64,000 nt of DNA from Collybia mongolica. Taxonomy: Eukaryota > Basidiomycota > Agaricomycetes > Agaricales > Clitocybaceae. A program made the translations under genes and the position numbers. Shown here piece after piece: positions 48,904-61,274 of the stretch; positions within the stretch are counted from its first letter, which is position 1, and each line of letters starts with the position of its first letter. The stretch is from positions 186,001 to 250,000 of the forward strand of contig JAAXNY010000014.1 of assembly GCA_013420905.1 (NCBI GenBank). Reading direction: 5' to 3'. A model generated the notes under the pieces. That model did no database searches and was not told the origin of the DNA. It saw only the letters and a program-made list of their open reading frames with translations.

Positions 48904-50138
48904 TTATACAAATCGGAGCGGATGCTGGTCGTTTTGGCTGACGATGACCTCTACGTCTTCTACGCCATGGCCCCGGTACTCGTCACTCTGAAGCTCACGG
49001 CGCAGCTTGGCTGCAAGGACCGGAAGATAGCCACGTTCAGTATTTGTATGCCCACCTGTAAAGAAGAAAAAAACCCCCCAAGCCACATCAGAATCAAGCG
49101 TCCGAAGAAAGCTTAACGGACGGCTGACATAGGATAACATGCTTTCCAGCCGCGACTGCCGCCAGGACCTCGTGCTATGAAGCAATGGAAGAATCAGCGG
49201 TGATGCCATGAGAACACGCGAAAGTGGACCTACATGTGACATCTCTCCCGTAAAATATACGTCAGCTTGCTTTCCCGAGAGCATGGCTCCGCCCGAGCCA
49301 GCACAGATGGCGATTGTGCGTATGGGAGATAAGTGGGATTCAGCATACCCGACCTGAACTGGGCAAACGTTGGCGTGTCAATCTTCAGGCCCTTTACCCA
49401 ATCGGCAGAGTGATCAATGACGGAGGTACTAACTTTGAGAAAGTTTAAGGTGGGTCTTTATCCGACTCTCCAAGACTCCCAATCCAATCGGTGTTTTCAA
49501 CGTGACTAGCCTCCCCTCGCCGCCTTCGCTGGCCCCTGTTGGGTTCGTTTTGTCCCCCGCAAGCGATTGAATTACACCATCCTTGTTGCCACCCAGGACA
49601 CCCTCCGCAAGCCAGTCGTTGACACCTCCCCGTACGCAATCAAGGGCCGTGTGAGGGCTGTATATAGAAATGCCTTGCGCTGCACAATGCAGAAGAGACG
49701 CTTGTAGGGAGTTTGCCAAGCTGAGCGATTGGAGGCCCTTGAAAATGGGTGGATGGTATGATACGATGACGGATGCTTCTTTCGCGATTGCTTCGGAAAG
49801 CACTGATGTTGTCAAACTGCACAAATTAATGACAATCTTGGGGGCTTCGTTCATGAACGTTTACGATATGAAGACGTACTCGATGGTTAAGAGAACACGC
49901 TGAGTCGTGACCGGCCTTTGAATGGGAGATTCTAGATGGAAAAGTTAGAGCTACAGGCTGGATTCTTCTCGGGGCATCGGTTACGAACCTAACAATAGGC
50001 CGACCTGACCCTTTTGTGAGCAATCAAGGCGTCTAGAAGGCTGAAACTTTGCCTAACATTGTCCCAGCTCTCTGCGAGCCGGAGAGGTGCGATTCGTTCC
50101 ATAGCTCGACACACTGATTTGAGAACGACGTTCGCCAT
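48904..50138 (-). CDS. NIF3: NIF3-family (NGG1-interacting factor 3-like) protein
   Basis: Member of the conserved NIF3/DUF34 family, metal-binding proteins whose biochemical role is unsettled. Exons 50058-50138, 49989-50004 (16 nt), 49880-49931, 49434-49816, 49234-49358, 49129-49174 and 48904-49055 give 855 nt, 284 residues; introns are 53-75 nt. The start reads MANVVLKSVCRAMERIAPLRLAES, matching the family's WDNVGLLLE core after splicing. Metal-ligand motifs are visible: SYHPPIFKG, YSPHTALD, FTGEMSHHE and GHTNTERGY. The four short exons at the 5' and 3' ends are needed to reach these motifs in frame. Confidence 0.93.
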
Positions 50139-53124
50139 GGCCAGGTGTGGACGTCCCAAAGAAGCTGCACGAATAGTGTAAAAGTATTCGGGGTGTCGCG
50201 GTCTGACGCCGGTTTCGAGTTGAAGAAATTGGTGAGTGTACCAATTTCGGAGCGGAGGAGTGGCTGCACGTGGTGTGGTCGTATCATCCGGTCAACCGGT
50301 CACGCGTTGATAACCGTCGTCTCCAGTTTTGGGAACGGGCTTCCAAGCAAGTCAAGAAACCATTTTCAACGTCGACCACCGTGTTCAACTGTTCAAATGT
50401 TGATTATACCATTCGCTTTTGATTACCGTATGTTTCATACCGTTTTTAGAGGTAAAGTCTGGTTTCCCCGAACAATCTCAGGCTCCACAAGATGATCTGG
50501 GAAGTGATCAAAAATATTGACAGTTCTCTGACTGACTTCAAGTTGTCAAACTGTCGACGCCAGCAAGCGTACCTGTGAGTTTTTTTGGCCTTTGCCCATC
50601 ATGCCCCTGGTGAGGTCAGACCCCATTTATAAAGCTTGACGGACATCTGAGGTACGCGAGCATGTAGTTAGACTTATGATAGAATCTAATCATGTCATAA
50701 AGCGTTTTCTGTGCCTTTACAGGTGAAAGCCCATTGAGTGCATCTGTCTTCGCAAAAACGTCTTCCCGACCCCGAGTTGCCTGCCAACCGATTATCATCA
50801 GCCGTGCGCCTTGCAACATACCATCTATATGCAACGTACCCACCTTGTATCATTCATGCTCCAAAATCAGCGTCACGGGTGAGATCAGGCGCATCACTCG
50901 CCCGCAATATCCGTATGTTGCGATGGGTTCTATGATATGATATGTGTTGACATTCCCACTTCTGATCCTACAGATAGCATGCGAAGTGAGAGGCTGTTCT
51001 GACATGAAAGGTGCTGGTGTGGAGCGTAGTAGTGGTCAAATCTTCGGCAAGATGCAATAGAACACGGCATCCAAAACTGCTGCTCCCATCTTCACGGTAA
51101 GTAAATACTTGAAGGAGCTGATTGACTCTATGATTGATTAGGAAGATAGAGGGGCATAAGGGATAAACGCATTCGGTGGGTCCCATTGACGTTTTCATCG
51201 TCCATGATCGGTTCCCTCCCCGACCAGAAAACCATCCAACCTAAAACAGAAACTATAAGGTGGGCTCAATAATTTTGCATTTATCCTCAATTGTAGTTTG
51301 ATGGGCTGCAGTGTTGCATGAGCCGGGTCGCACCATTTGAATTTGCGGCGTGAAGGACCTCAATTGTTAACTTTTGGGTAACAGCACAAGGTCTCCACAC
51401 CGGCGGCACAGCCTATGCCGTACCATATCCTTTAATGTGGTGTTACAGCTTTATACAGTCCGCGGAAGTTTCGTGCAAATTCTATTCGTGGCCACCATTC
51501 CGCCCACCATGCCCCTCTCACAATCATCCCGACACATAAAATTTTTGAGTTATCCGCGAAGCACGGCCCGGCCGCATCGAAAGGCCCACCTTAATACACA
51601 GCGCTCATAAAGGCTCCGCGGACCACGAGGCATGTCATTTAGGATATGTAGCGAACTCTTATGTCCACGGAGCGCTGACAGCTTGTTCGACACTGATATT
51701 TGAGCACGGCGATCTGGCGACTTACTATCACGATTAGTGTCGGCGTGATGACAAGGGGGAAATACCAGGGCGCGTCGACCCAGCTCATATCAACGACGAA
51801 TCGGTTCAGTCATCATAGGGCAGAACAAACAACCGCTCGGAGGAACCCTTGCGACACTGCTTTGTTCAGTCCTGCGGGACTCAAAGGGCGGTCAACGGGT
51901 CGGTCGTGTTGAACCCTTTCCTTCGCGGTGAAATAAAAAAGCAGGCACGTCTGGAGGATAAGAGATAACAAGCTGCTAGGGTTTTGTCCCTCGCGTAGGA
52001 ACTCTGATGTTCCTGTGTTTCAGCATCTGTAAATGCCTAGGTCGAAGAGCAAGTCGCCTGCAGGGGAGCCTTTGATCCCAGCGCCACAACCACAGCATGC
52101 GGGATTCCACATCGGCATCGGCACAACAGTGTGCCGCAGAGTTAGGCCGTTCGGAGGTCATACCGCCACCCCCCCAGCGGATGTCGTTTTATTCAAATTT
52201 CTTTCCTACTGAATGGCCGCAGTGGACTCGTGCACAGGTGAGCGTCATTCTACTATCGTAAGCGTGATCGCTAACCGCTGATCTTCGAGTCGGGCAAACA
52301 ATTCAGTAGCTGTGTTTCGCCACGAGCTGACTCAAAGCTGACTACGAATATTCATTTGCATTTGTAACCATGCCCCATCGACCGGCATACCCCCCCCTAG
52401 TGCAGGTTCGAGCTCGGATGTGAACCTGCAGGGAGTGGCCAAGGTTGGATGGGCTCGCCGTCACGTTTGTAATGGCGGTGTGAAACGATATTTTTGAATA
52501 CAGGTCCCGAGGCTTGGAGAGTCGTGCCTGACTATTTGCTCAGGCTACAACGACCGACGGCAGACAGCGGCAAACCCGTCAAGGAACAATGACAAAAGCC
52601 CATGTAATTTGCAAAGAGTGCTATCATAGCAATATTATTTAGCGTAGTTGATTTGTCGGGGAAAAAAAATGGCGATTAAAGGTTAAATTGCAATGAGGGA
52701 CGACTTGGAAACGCTCTGGACTTCTAGACTTAGTAGTGCCTTGGCGATTTGGATAATTTGAAGATGGGTAAGAATCAGTACATTAATCAATGCTCGACTC
52801 GCAATCAGGCTATTTTTGTACCATAATGATGTCTGGACCTGAAAGGGTCAGAAGGCTTTCGAGAGAAATCCTGGTTTACATGACAGTTCTTGTTTTGCCC
52901 ATTCTATTGTAAAAATTTCAGATGGCCGGTTAATTGGTTGGTTGGGCGGTGCACATTCATCCTTCCTCCGTCGTAGCGATATATGTCCAGTACGTCATTC
53001 CGAAAGGTAACAATGATAATAATGATAGCATGTCCAGCTCTGTAATATCCAGACGAATTAGATACAAGGTATGTCGCGCAGGAAGGGGCATACAATAACA
53101 TAGCGAAGACCTTAAAAATCCTAA
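50139..53124. other. 3-kb region without assigned gene
   Basis: No gene recognised. A minus-strand frame at 50616-50843 (reading REDVFAKTDALNGLSPVKAQ) and one at 50968-51198 are mildly coding-like and could belong to one split minus-strand gene, but I could not join them or name a family. The NIF3 promoter must lie just right of 50138. Confidence 0.35.
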
Positions 53125-54676
53125 TCACAAACGGATAACACCACCATCTCCCAGATCCCGGCCTCTCAGTGCAGCTGCATCGTTACTTCCACCACTTCTG
53201 CCGCCATCGCCTGTTCCCCTATTCGTGCTTTCGGGTACACCAGAGGTTACATCGTCTTCCTCATCATCGCCAAGCATAAACTCCCTCTCCTGCTCCGTGC
53301 TCTCTAGATCGAACGGCGGAGGCTGAGACTTTTCTTTATTGGGTAGTGGCGGCTGGGGTTTCTCCCGTTGGGGCTGTCCAAGGGGTGGACCACCTAGTGG
53401 TGGGGATGAAGATGCAGTGCCTTGAGGAGGCGACGTGGCATGGACCTGCGACTGGTGAGACACAGGGTTGATATCACTCCGTCTCTCTGCGCCCGAACCA
53501 CTCCGAGGGAGCTGCGGTCGCACAAACCCTCCACTGCCCTCATTCGCTGCCGCCGACACTTGTGACTGGTGACTAACAGGGTTCGTGGTAGCGTTTCTGT
53601 TAAGGTTGGCACCCACTCCGCGCGGGAACGAGGGACCATTCTCCTCAGATCCAAAGCCGTCCTCCCTGGACCCGAATCTGCCTCGCCTGGAGCCTGGTCC
53701 ACCGGAATAGCCCCCATCCGTCCCGCGCGCACGGATTCCTGAACCGATGTCCTTGATCCAGTCGAGGGCTTCGTAAAGGTGATACTTCATGCCTTCTACC
53801 GTAAATTGAGGGAGCTGGTCGAGGCCGCGAAGGTTGAGGACGAAACGGTTGTAAAGTGTGCCGAGCACGGTATAGAGGATGAGAATAGAGATGATTCTAA
53901 AGCGGGTTAGGTTGAAAGCTGGGTGATTTGCTGGGATTGACGTACAGAATAGCGAGGAAACTGAAAAAACCAAGGGCGCCACCAGGTTCATTCGTAGGGC
54001 AAGCTACCTAGGAATAGGGTTAGGGTTTGTGAAGCTAGGTGACGAAGGACCACGATACATACGTGTGTGCGCCACTCAAGAACAAAAGCACAGGCATCGT
54101 CTTCGTCGCCGGGTGGAAGTTGTGCGACTAGACGTGGTTTTCCATTTCCAAAAACGGACGTATCACAGATGAATTCAATCACGGTGGATGCATGAAGACT
54201 GGTATCACTGGATTTATATTTGCATTTAGAGCCGTTGGACATGGTAATTCTGGGGTTGGTTCCTTGTATTTCGAGGGTTGTATTAAGTGCGCTGTTGGCG
54301 ACTTCAGATTAACTTCAAAAAATAGGTGTAGTACAAGAAACTCACCCGATGGCGAAATCATGGCGGTCCCGCCGAACGAATCCTCCAATATCAGAAGCTT
54401 TGATATCCTTCAGCCCAAATGTTTCCGTGACTGGGCTCCGGCAGACGTTGAGAGCGAAGAGGCGTCCAGCTGGTGTTCTGAAGTCATAGTCTTTACTGAA
54501 CGTGTAAAGTAAGTGTCTGGGAAGAGGATAGGCGCGTGCGAATCATGCCTGGCTTTGAGAGGGTTCAAATCATAGTACTTCCCACCGCTGTGCAGGGTGC
54601 ACGGCCGCTCTTCCGCTGCACAAGTGCTAATCACAACGCTAAGCGCCAGTAGGACTCCTTTCCATGGCCCCTTCAT
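53125..54676 (-). CDS. MRL1: MRL1-like mannose-6-phosphate receptor homology protein
   Basis: Single-pass Golgi/endosome-type membrane protein of the MRH (mannose-6-phosphate receptor homology) family; yeast MRL1 helps deliver vacuolar hydrolases. Exons 54549-54676, 54346-54495, 54063-54291, 53946-54007 and 53125-53896 give 1341 nt, 446 residues. Signal peptide MKGPWKGVLLALSVVISTCAA; then a luminal domain with CTLHSGGKYYDLNPLKAS, GRLFALNVCRSPVTE, SDIGGFVRRD, NGSKCKY, EFICDTSVFG and GDEDDACAFVLEWRT; a membrane segment (FFSFLAILIISILILYTVLG); and a long cytosolic tail ending with an acidic EREFMLGDDEED motif. The tail carries two copies of NPVSHQSQV. Intron 1 (54496-54548) has a GC donor. Confidence 0.88.
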
Positions 54677-54915
54677 GACGTTTCTGGTCAAATAACCGAT
54701 CCCTGAAAGGGAATACAACCCAAGTTAACCAGTAAGCTCGTTTATTCAAGATGAGCTCACCGACGTCGTTCCGACCAAGATTGTTAAAAGTGACTTGATG
54801 AAGGTTAGAAGCGTAAGGAATTTAGACGTGAGACTGAAGATTCCACGTGGAGTTCATGGCGCAAGTAATGCGCGGGCACGTGATCAATAGGGTGTTGTTC
54901 TCCGCCAGCTCTCAC

Positions 54916-54935
54916 ACCTCTCCCCCACTATGACA
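54916..54935. repeat. MULE left 20-bp inverted repeat
   Basis: Exact reverse complement of 58314-58333. Confidence 0.85.
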
Positions 54936-55031
54936 TTTCTATATATAGTAGCTGGTCATGTGATAAACATGCAGGCATCCAGTAAACAATGGTGGGCGCT
55001 ATTCGGTACAAAAAGTTCTGTCCTACACATC

Positions 55032-58000
55032 ATGGAGAGCATCTCTCCGACGAAAAAATGCACTAAACCATGGTGCAAAAACACTGTACCAAGCCAATCA
55101 TCCCAAAAACACTGCTCAGATTGCCAAGAACGTGACCGGGAGAACCAGAAGGCTTTGCGTGCTCGGAAAAAGAGCAAACAGGCCCTTGCGGGACAGAAGC
55201 GCACATGGGAACATGGCCCAGAATCAGGTGAGAGACCTGCCCAATGTGTAAGAGCCAAGAATGGGGATGGCGGGAGAATATCAGAAGAGGTAGACCGTAA
55301 CAAACATGGCTCAGACTCTGAATTGGAGGATGAGGGGGACACAGCCGTGAGTAGTCAATAAGACAATAGATACAAAGCTCACGATTTCATTGATTGCAGC
55401 TTGCAGAAAACTTTTGTGAAGCAGAAGACCTCTTCGACGCGCTGAGGGCAAGTTTTAGGGCCAGCAATCACGTTGATTTTCATGGAACATACCCAGTCAA
55501 AGAAGACCCTCTGATATCTCCTAAACAACATGTCATGATGGTTGCTCAAGAGGTGTGGCGACTAACAGGATACCGTTTTATGTGAGTCCACGAGAAACAT
55601 ATAAGCGAGATCCTCACCATAGTACATCCAGTGTCAAGGATAACAAGGTCTTAAAAAGCAGCCACCGAACTCGCTTCTGGTGTAGCCAAGATGAAGCCCA
55701 TAAGAAGAAGGCAAAGCCGTCATGCGAACCAGGTGTCAAGCATCGCAATCATGTTGGGATGAAGAGATACCCATGTCAAAGCCGCCTCGTCATCACCTGC
55801 AAACAAAACAAGGCAGGACCTCTTCACATTGCAATAATCCTTCAGTATCATGTGAAATACGTCCTTTACGTCAATGTCTCTATGCCACCTGAGGCATTGA
55901 AGATAATCGAAGAGCAGGTAGAATGGTTGACGCCAGCTGCAATGGCATCAAAGGTTCAAGCAGCTTATCCACAAGTCACAAGTAAACAAATACACAAGGC
56001 TTGGAGGGAGCTCAGCCAAGCATACTGGCGACGTGACGAGTTGCAATTACCCTCAGCAAAAAAGCTTCTTGTGGAGTATCCTGAGGAAGTAGATCTCTTT
56101 GATGTAAGTGGCATTCCCGAAGATGTGGAGATTGTTGCATGGGGGATGAAAAAGATCGTGACACCTCTGAAGGACCATATTGTTGAAATCGGAATGGATG
56201 CAACCTGTAAGTCAAAACATGTTAACAATACAAAATTCTGATGTATTATGGCAGACAATATGAACGCAAAGCACCTTGAGCTCTATAGTGTGATGGCGGA
56301 ACATGATGGCACAGGCTTCCCATTGTCGTACTGCCTTATATCTACCACAGCCTCCATGGACCAAGGAAAGCAGACAAAAGCCCTGGCGGCATGGGCAAAG
56401 TGCATTCGTGATAGATATGGTGTCAATCCTGCTTTTATGCATGTTGACAAGGACATGGCAGAGATTGGGTGCTCGAGGGAAGTCTGGGATGCAAAAATTA
56501 GTCTCTGCTGGTGGCATTTGCGGAGAGCCGTCCAAACACGACTGGCCAAAGCCAAGTTAGCGACAACACCATATAACATCAAATGAGCATGTCAGGAGTT
56601 CGATTTCATTGATGATGGATTCTTCCCCCCAGGAACCAAGGTCGATCTAGAAGATTACGAAGGAGGCCTACCAATGGATATTGTTGTCGAGCCACTTGCC
56701 ACACAGCTCACACCCCCAGCACCAATGAAAGACACTGTCAACTGCCTCGTGATCAAGGTGCCAGCTACACAGTGGACGCAGGCACATACTCCCATCAGCA
56801 GCACATCAGCTGACAAGGAGAACGCAGGCCCTGGGCAGAAAGCATCAGCTGGTGACAGAATTATCCAGGGTGCTGGGTTCAAGCTTCGGCTTCCAGCAGC
56901 CCAACCAACGACAACAAACCTGGGGTCTGAGGAAGCTATTGATAAAGAAGTATCAACAGACGAAGGGAACAAGACAGGCAGTCGACGTACCTTCTGCCCT
57001 GCCGAATATCGCGAAACAATCATCGACATGATGGAGAAGCACTATTGTGCCCACCCGAGCATCCCCGGATATGTGGCACCTGATGGAGGAGCAATTCGAC
57101 GATGGGCTGTCCGACAAATATATGATTTCTGTGTGACACATGGATTGGCAGAAGTGTGGGCTTACTTGTGGGAGAACTGGTATTGGAAAGGGCATTGGGA
57201 ACTGTGGGCCCGTTCTGCACATGACCTTATCCCCGTCTTGAAGACAACAATGATACTAGAGAGCCAGTGAGTCACCATTGATGAAAGACAAACATGAACT
57301 GAGTATGTACCTAGTTGGTGACGAATCAAGCATGACTTTCTTCACCACTTCCATTTGCCCCACTGCGACCTTCTCGTTTGGATCATTCTCACGAAGTTGG
57401 TACCCCACTACTATTGGAAACTTGACCGCTTGCTGGTGGACACAGGCCGCTACCATGAACTGTCTTCATGGCAGCGTGATTTCAAGAAAGAATGGCATGC
57501 GCTAGAAAAACAACAAATCACCCTTCCTATCAATGATGCATACAGGCCGAATACTGAGAAATGGACATGTACCTGCCCAGCGTTTGTCGTCAGCCACTTC
57601 CTCATCTGTAAACACCTTATCCAGAATGTCCAACGTGTCCCACCAATATTTTTCCTTGAAGCAAAACGAGCGCGGAGTGTGCCATTCTGGAAACACAAGA
57701 CATTACGACCATTGTCGAATGTTGACCAAGTTGAAGCATCAAATAATGAGAGCAACGGGAGCGATGACGATATAGCCGGAATGGACGACGATGATGATGA
57801 GGGAAACTTTGTCGAAACAAACAAGTGTGACGGATTAACTTTCGAGGAGGCGATGGAAGGTGAGATCAAGATGATTACGGAGTTTGCTAAGGGGCTCCAG
57901 TATCAGGTCCAATTTCGAGATCAAAGGATGCTCGACTTACTGCAGCGGGAAGGAGCATCATTCCTTCGCTTGGCTTGGGCATGTCTTCACAAGGAGAAGA

Positions 58001-58101
58001 GAATGAGGAGGGGAGGAGCCACGCCATTGATGTGGGAGAAGTCAACAATCAACACGATGTTCTACCGCACAAGACCCGCTATGGTTGATCAAAACACATG
58101 A
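55032..58101 (+). pseudogene. MULE transposase with SWIM zinc finger, two TGA stops
   Basis: Five exons (55032-55346, 55400-55581, 55623-56206, 56255-57266, 57315-58101) join over canonical introns of 41-53 nt into 960 codons. The N terminus has a short Cys/His cluster (CTKPWCKNT...HCSDCQ). The MULE catalytic core includes IGMDAT (first Asp), MHVDKDMAEI (second Asp) and the CWWHLRRA helix. A SWIM finger follows (CTCPAF...CKHL, C-x-C...C-x-H), then an acidic stretch. In-frame TGA codons stand at 56584-56586 and 57319-57321, both where Arg would fit, so the gene is dead unless stops are read through. Splice sites and reading frame are otherwise intact, implying fairly recent decay. Confidence 0.88.
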
Positions 58102-58313
58102 TGCCTTTATTCCCACGTTTCCTGTCTTCTTTGATGAAACTTCCTCTTTGGTACATTCTCTGTACATTACTTACTTTGGATGAACATTATACATGTACTT
58201 CGTAGTTCTTACTTTTCCTCCGAAACGATGAACATACAAGCCCTCTAAGGTCGTTTATCTTATCTACTGATAACATCGGCTTAGGTTGGGCCGGTTGCCC
58301 GAAGGTCACATGT

Positions 58314-58333
58314 TGTCATAGTGGGGGAGAGGT
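58314..58333. repeat. MULE right 20-bp inverted repeat
   Basis: Exact reverse complement of 54916-54935. Confidence 0.85.
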
Positions 58334-58351
58334 AGGACGGTTTTCTCTGCC

Positions 58352-60003
58352 CCCCCTCTTCTTTGCTCCCAATACTAACGAGTTCGATTGTTCGGTATTT
58401 GTACTGCTTTCATTGATTGACTCCTGGGTCTAGCGCTTATGGTATGGGTGATAACGAATCCTTGATTTTCCCATTGGATAAACAAGTAGGCTTGGTGAGT
58501 CATCAGAAATCTCGTAACTTCCTGTGGTTATTTACGTGGTTAACTGAACCCAGTCGCCGCATATCCTTCAAAAAATATTTTATATCGTATCAGTTTGTAT
58601 GATGAAACCGCCTAGCCCGGACCCCGTCTTTTGAAAACAACAAACCCGGATTTAGTGTTCGTTCCTGGTTTGCAAAATTCCATCCCACCTCTCTGTCAAT
58701 GATGCATTCGTAACTACAGAGTAAGCCCTGTTCACATATCTGAACTTGGTCGTCCCTTATTTATTTTTTTAATTACTTTTGTTCAGAACGACCAGCACAG
58801 CGCCTCATTTAATGACTGACGATGTCACAAATGATAAAACGGATGTCTACCCCGTGGTTCAATTCTTTTGAGCTACTTTGACACACAAACCCTAATATCT
58901 AGACAACAATCTCATTCCTTCTGTTCTCGACGGTGTAATGCCCATGGGCGGCAAGATGTTGGCATTCTAGTCGAACATCATCAACTGCAGGGAGATCAAA
59001 GTCCCTGGTTGAACGAGACTGTTATCAATGAGGCGACCTGCTGACCCATTCATTCCCAACCCTCAACAACCTCAACAAGTCGAGAGTCATGCGGTCGTTG
59101 CCATTTGATTCTGATGCTGATTCGTAACACTTATTCAATGCCTAGTCAACAACGCCTTTGTTTTTCCATTAACCAGGCCCAACGAACCCTAGGCTCGGTG
59201 TTCCTTTTACGCCTGCTGTCAGTGAAGCTTTCATAAATCTAAGTAAGGCCTATTCGTATGCCCGCTTTGGGCCGTCATTAATTTCCTTTAAGTGTGTTCG
59301 TTCAGAACATTCAGGGTAGTGCCAACTTTGATGCTCGCTAACGATGTCAAAAGCCAGAGTGTGGATGCACGTTTCATGCTTGCATGTTTTGTGCTAGTCC
59401 ATCACAAAAACTTGGCTGTGCAGTGATATCTTGAAGATAATGTAGAGTGTCAATCAAGGTACATCTTGCTGCCACTTCTGATCCTTTGCAACCTAATGTG
59501 TACCAATTGACAGGGTGTCTGGTTGACTGTTCATGAGTGGAAGATTGTTTCCTTTGGACTTTGGATTAGGCTGTGTTGGAAAATGACATTTGTCTGGCAA
59601 AAAAAGGTCTGGGTCAAGGTAAATTGTTTCTTTGATTTTGCATGTGGATTCTTTATTTCTGGTAGATGTTACTGTTACTGCCTGTAGAGGTCACATACAG
59701 GTATTACCTAGTCTATGTCTTCATTGTTATGTTCTAACTTCTTTGCTGGATAATTTATCAGATTTCCTCAGACCTGATGATTATGGTACACATGCCCATA
59801 TAAAGTATCTGTGATTTTAGTTCAGCAAGTATAGAAAACTTTGAAGGAAAACAGAAGGAATATGTTCAAGTTATTTGAGTAGAATTTGATCTTACAAAGA
59901 TATTTTTTTGAATACCTGCTTAATTGATTGAAAAGTGGTAGCATTGCCTACAGTATACCTTCCAAAATGATTAAGATGTTCTTTATGCTCAAAGCAATGA
60001 AAG
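58352..60003. other. Transition from CpG-normal to CpG-depleted DNA
   Basis: No gene. CpG content is ordinary to about 59.35 kb and then drops to almost none within roughly 100 bp, mirroring the boundary near 11.7 kb. Confidence 0.5.
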
Positions 60004-60211
60004 TGTAAGGGGTTATGTTGCACTGGGTACCCCAACAGGGAGGGTGATGTGCACAGTGAGATCAGCTGTGTAGGGAAGGGAGCACTGAGGGCAGGATAGG
60101 CTTATGTAATCACACAAAGGGGACCCAGACCTAGTTTATTGCAAAGGTGACTTCCAGTAAGTGGAAGCCACCATTTAACATACATATGCAAAGTGTCAAT
60201 AAGGAGGAGAA
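60004..60211. mobile_element. LTR fragment split by a nested LTR
   Basis: Starts TGTAAGGGG like the other copies and shares the tattgcaaaggtg block, but breaks off where a second LTR begins at 60212. Sequence resembling the missing 3' part resumes after 60636, and a CCCCTTACA end occurs at 61182-61190, which may be its far end. Confidence 0.6.
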
Positions 60212-60636
60212 TGTAAGGGGCTGCATCACACCAAGTGCCCAGAGGAGAGAGCAATATGAATGGCAAGCTCAGCCACACAGGGAAGGGGGTGCCAGAGGAC
60301 TAAGCAGACTTCATCTTAATAGGGAGATCTAGGCCTGGTGTATTGCAAAGGTGCTGTCCACAATTGGACAGTTCCATCTATATAAGTGCATTGGAAAATA
60401 CTAAGGAGATATGTTAGAAGCCTGTGTCAGCCTGCTAGGGCTGTGCAAGTGGTCTGGGGGTAAACCATCAGTAAGAAGTGAACTATTAACTGCAACAGGG
60501 GTAAGGGATGTGTCACAAGATAGATAGGGTTACACCAAGGTAGTCTTGAGGTGTATGGCAGCATATGGGTATCTATATAATAATGTGAGGTGTATCCAAG
60601 CAACTAGATATGGGACATATATGTGCTCCCTTTACA
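60212..60636. mobile_element. LTR inserted within an older LTR of the same family
   Basis: 425 bp from TGTAAGGGG to CCCTTTACA, closely related to the copies at 3211 and 62617. It interrupts the LTR starting at 60004. I found no clear target duplication, so deletion at the insertion point or recombination is possible. Confidence 0.7.
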
Positions 60637-61266
60637 GTGAGGTACTAACTCAAAAGAGACAGACAGGGGGAAGACCACATGAAGTAGAGTTACATTGAGG
60701 TATACTCAAGGTTGTAAGAGCAGCTCTACATTGCACTGTGCTAACCCAAGGTAAGCCAATGTGTAATCTAGCAGAGGATATCCAAAATTATATTTAGCAG
60801 CATAGTACAGTCTATTTACTCATCTAGCAGAGAAAATCCAAAGAGAATACTCTGAGGATCCTCTGCCAGGTGTCTCTATCCTATATACCTAGTCTAAACA
60901 ATAGCAGGGGGTTCATATTGTTGCCACATGGCTCAGGTGTGTATGGTACACTATCTACAAGCAAGCCATATGTCCTCCAACTGGAATCTGACTGGAATCC
61001 AATGGGCAGGCATGAGTACTAATGTGCAGGTGTGGATGCCAATGCCAATGTCCAACCTGTGAAGTCAGGAGATTTTTGTGCAGAATTAGGTGTCCCCCTA
61101 ACAAAGGTGCACTGTGATGCATGGCTAGAATGCAATGATGCAATGGAGATCCATACAGTTAGGGTGGAGCAGACTAGTGCTCCCCTTACAAAGAGACATT
61201 GTATAACAAGTACAGTGAGCCTTGATGTCATACTGGTATCCCAAGTGTGTACGACCCAATTTTATA
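60637..61266. other. CpG-poor repeat DNA
   Basis: No gene; probably remains of the outer LTR copy plus other repeat sequence. Confidence 0.45.
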
Positions 61267-61274
61267 GTGAAAAG

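Larger units (their letters stand above)
54907..58342 (+). mobile_element. Mutator-like (MULE) DNA transposon
   Basis: Twenty identical terminal bases occur inverted at 54916-54935 and 58314-58333 (acctctcccc then cactatgaca). Immediately outside lie TTCTCCGCC (54898-54906) and TTCTCTGCC (58343-58351), a 9-bp target duplication with one CpG-type C/T difference; 9-bp duplications are usual for MULEs. The exact element ends are inferred from these duplications. The interior holds one five-exon transposase gene with two stop codons. Confidence 0.7.
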
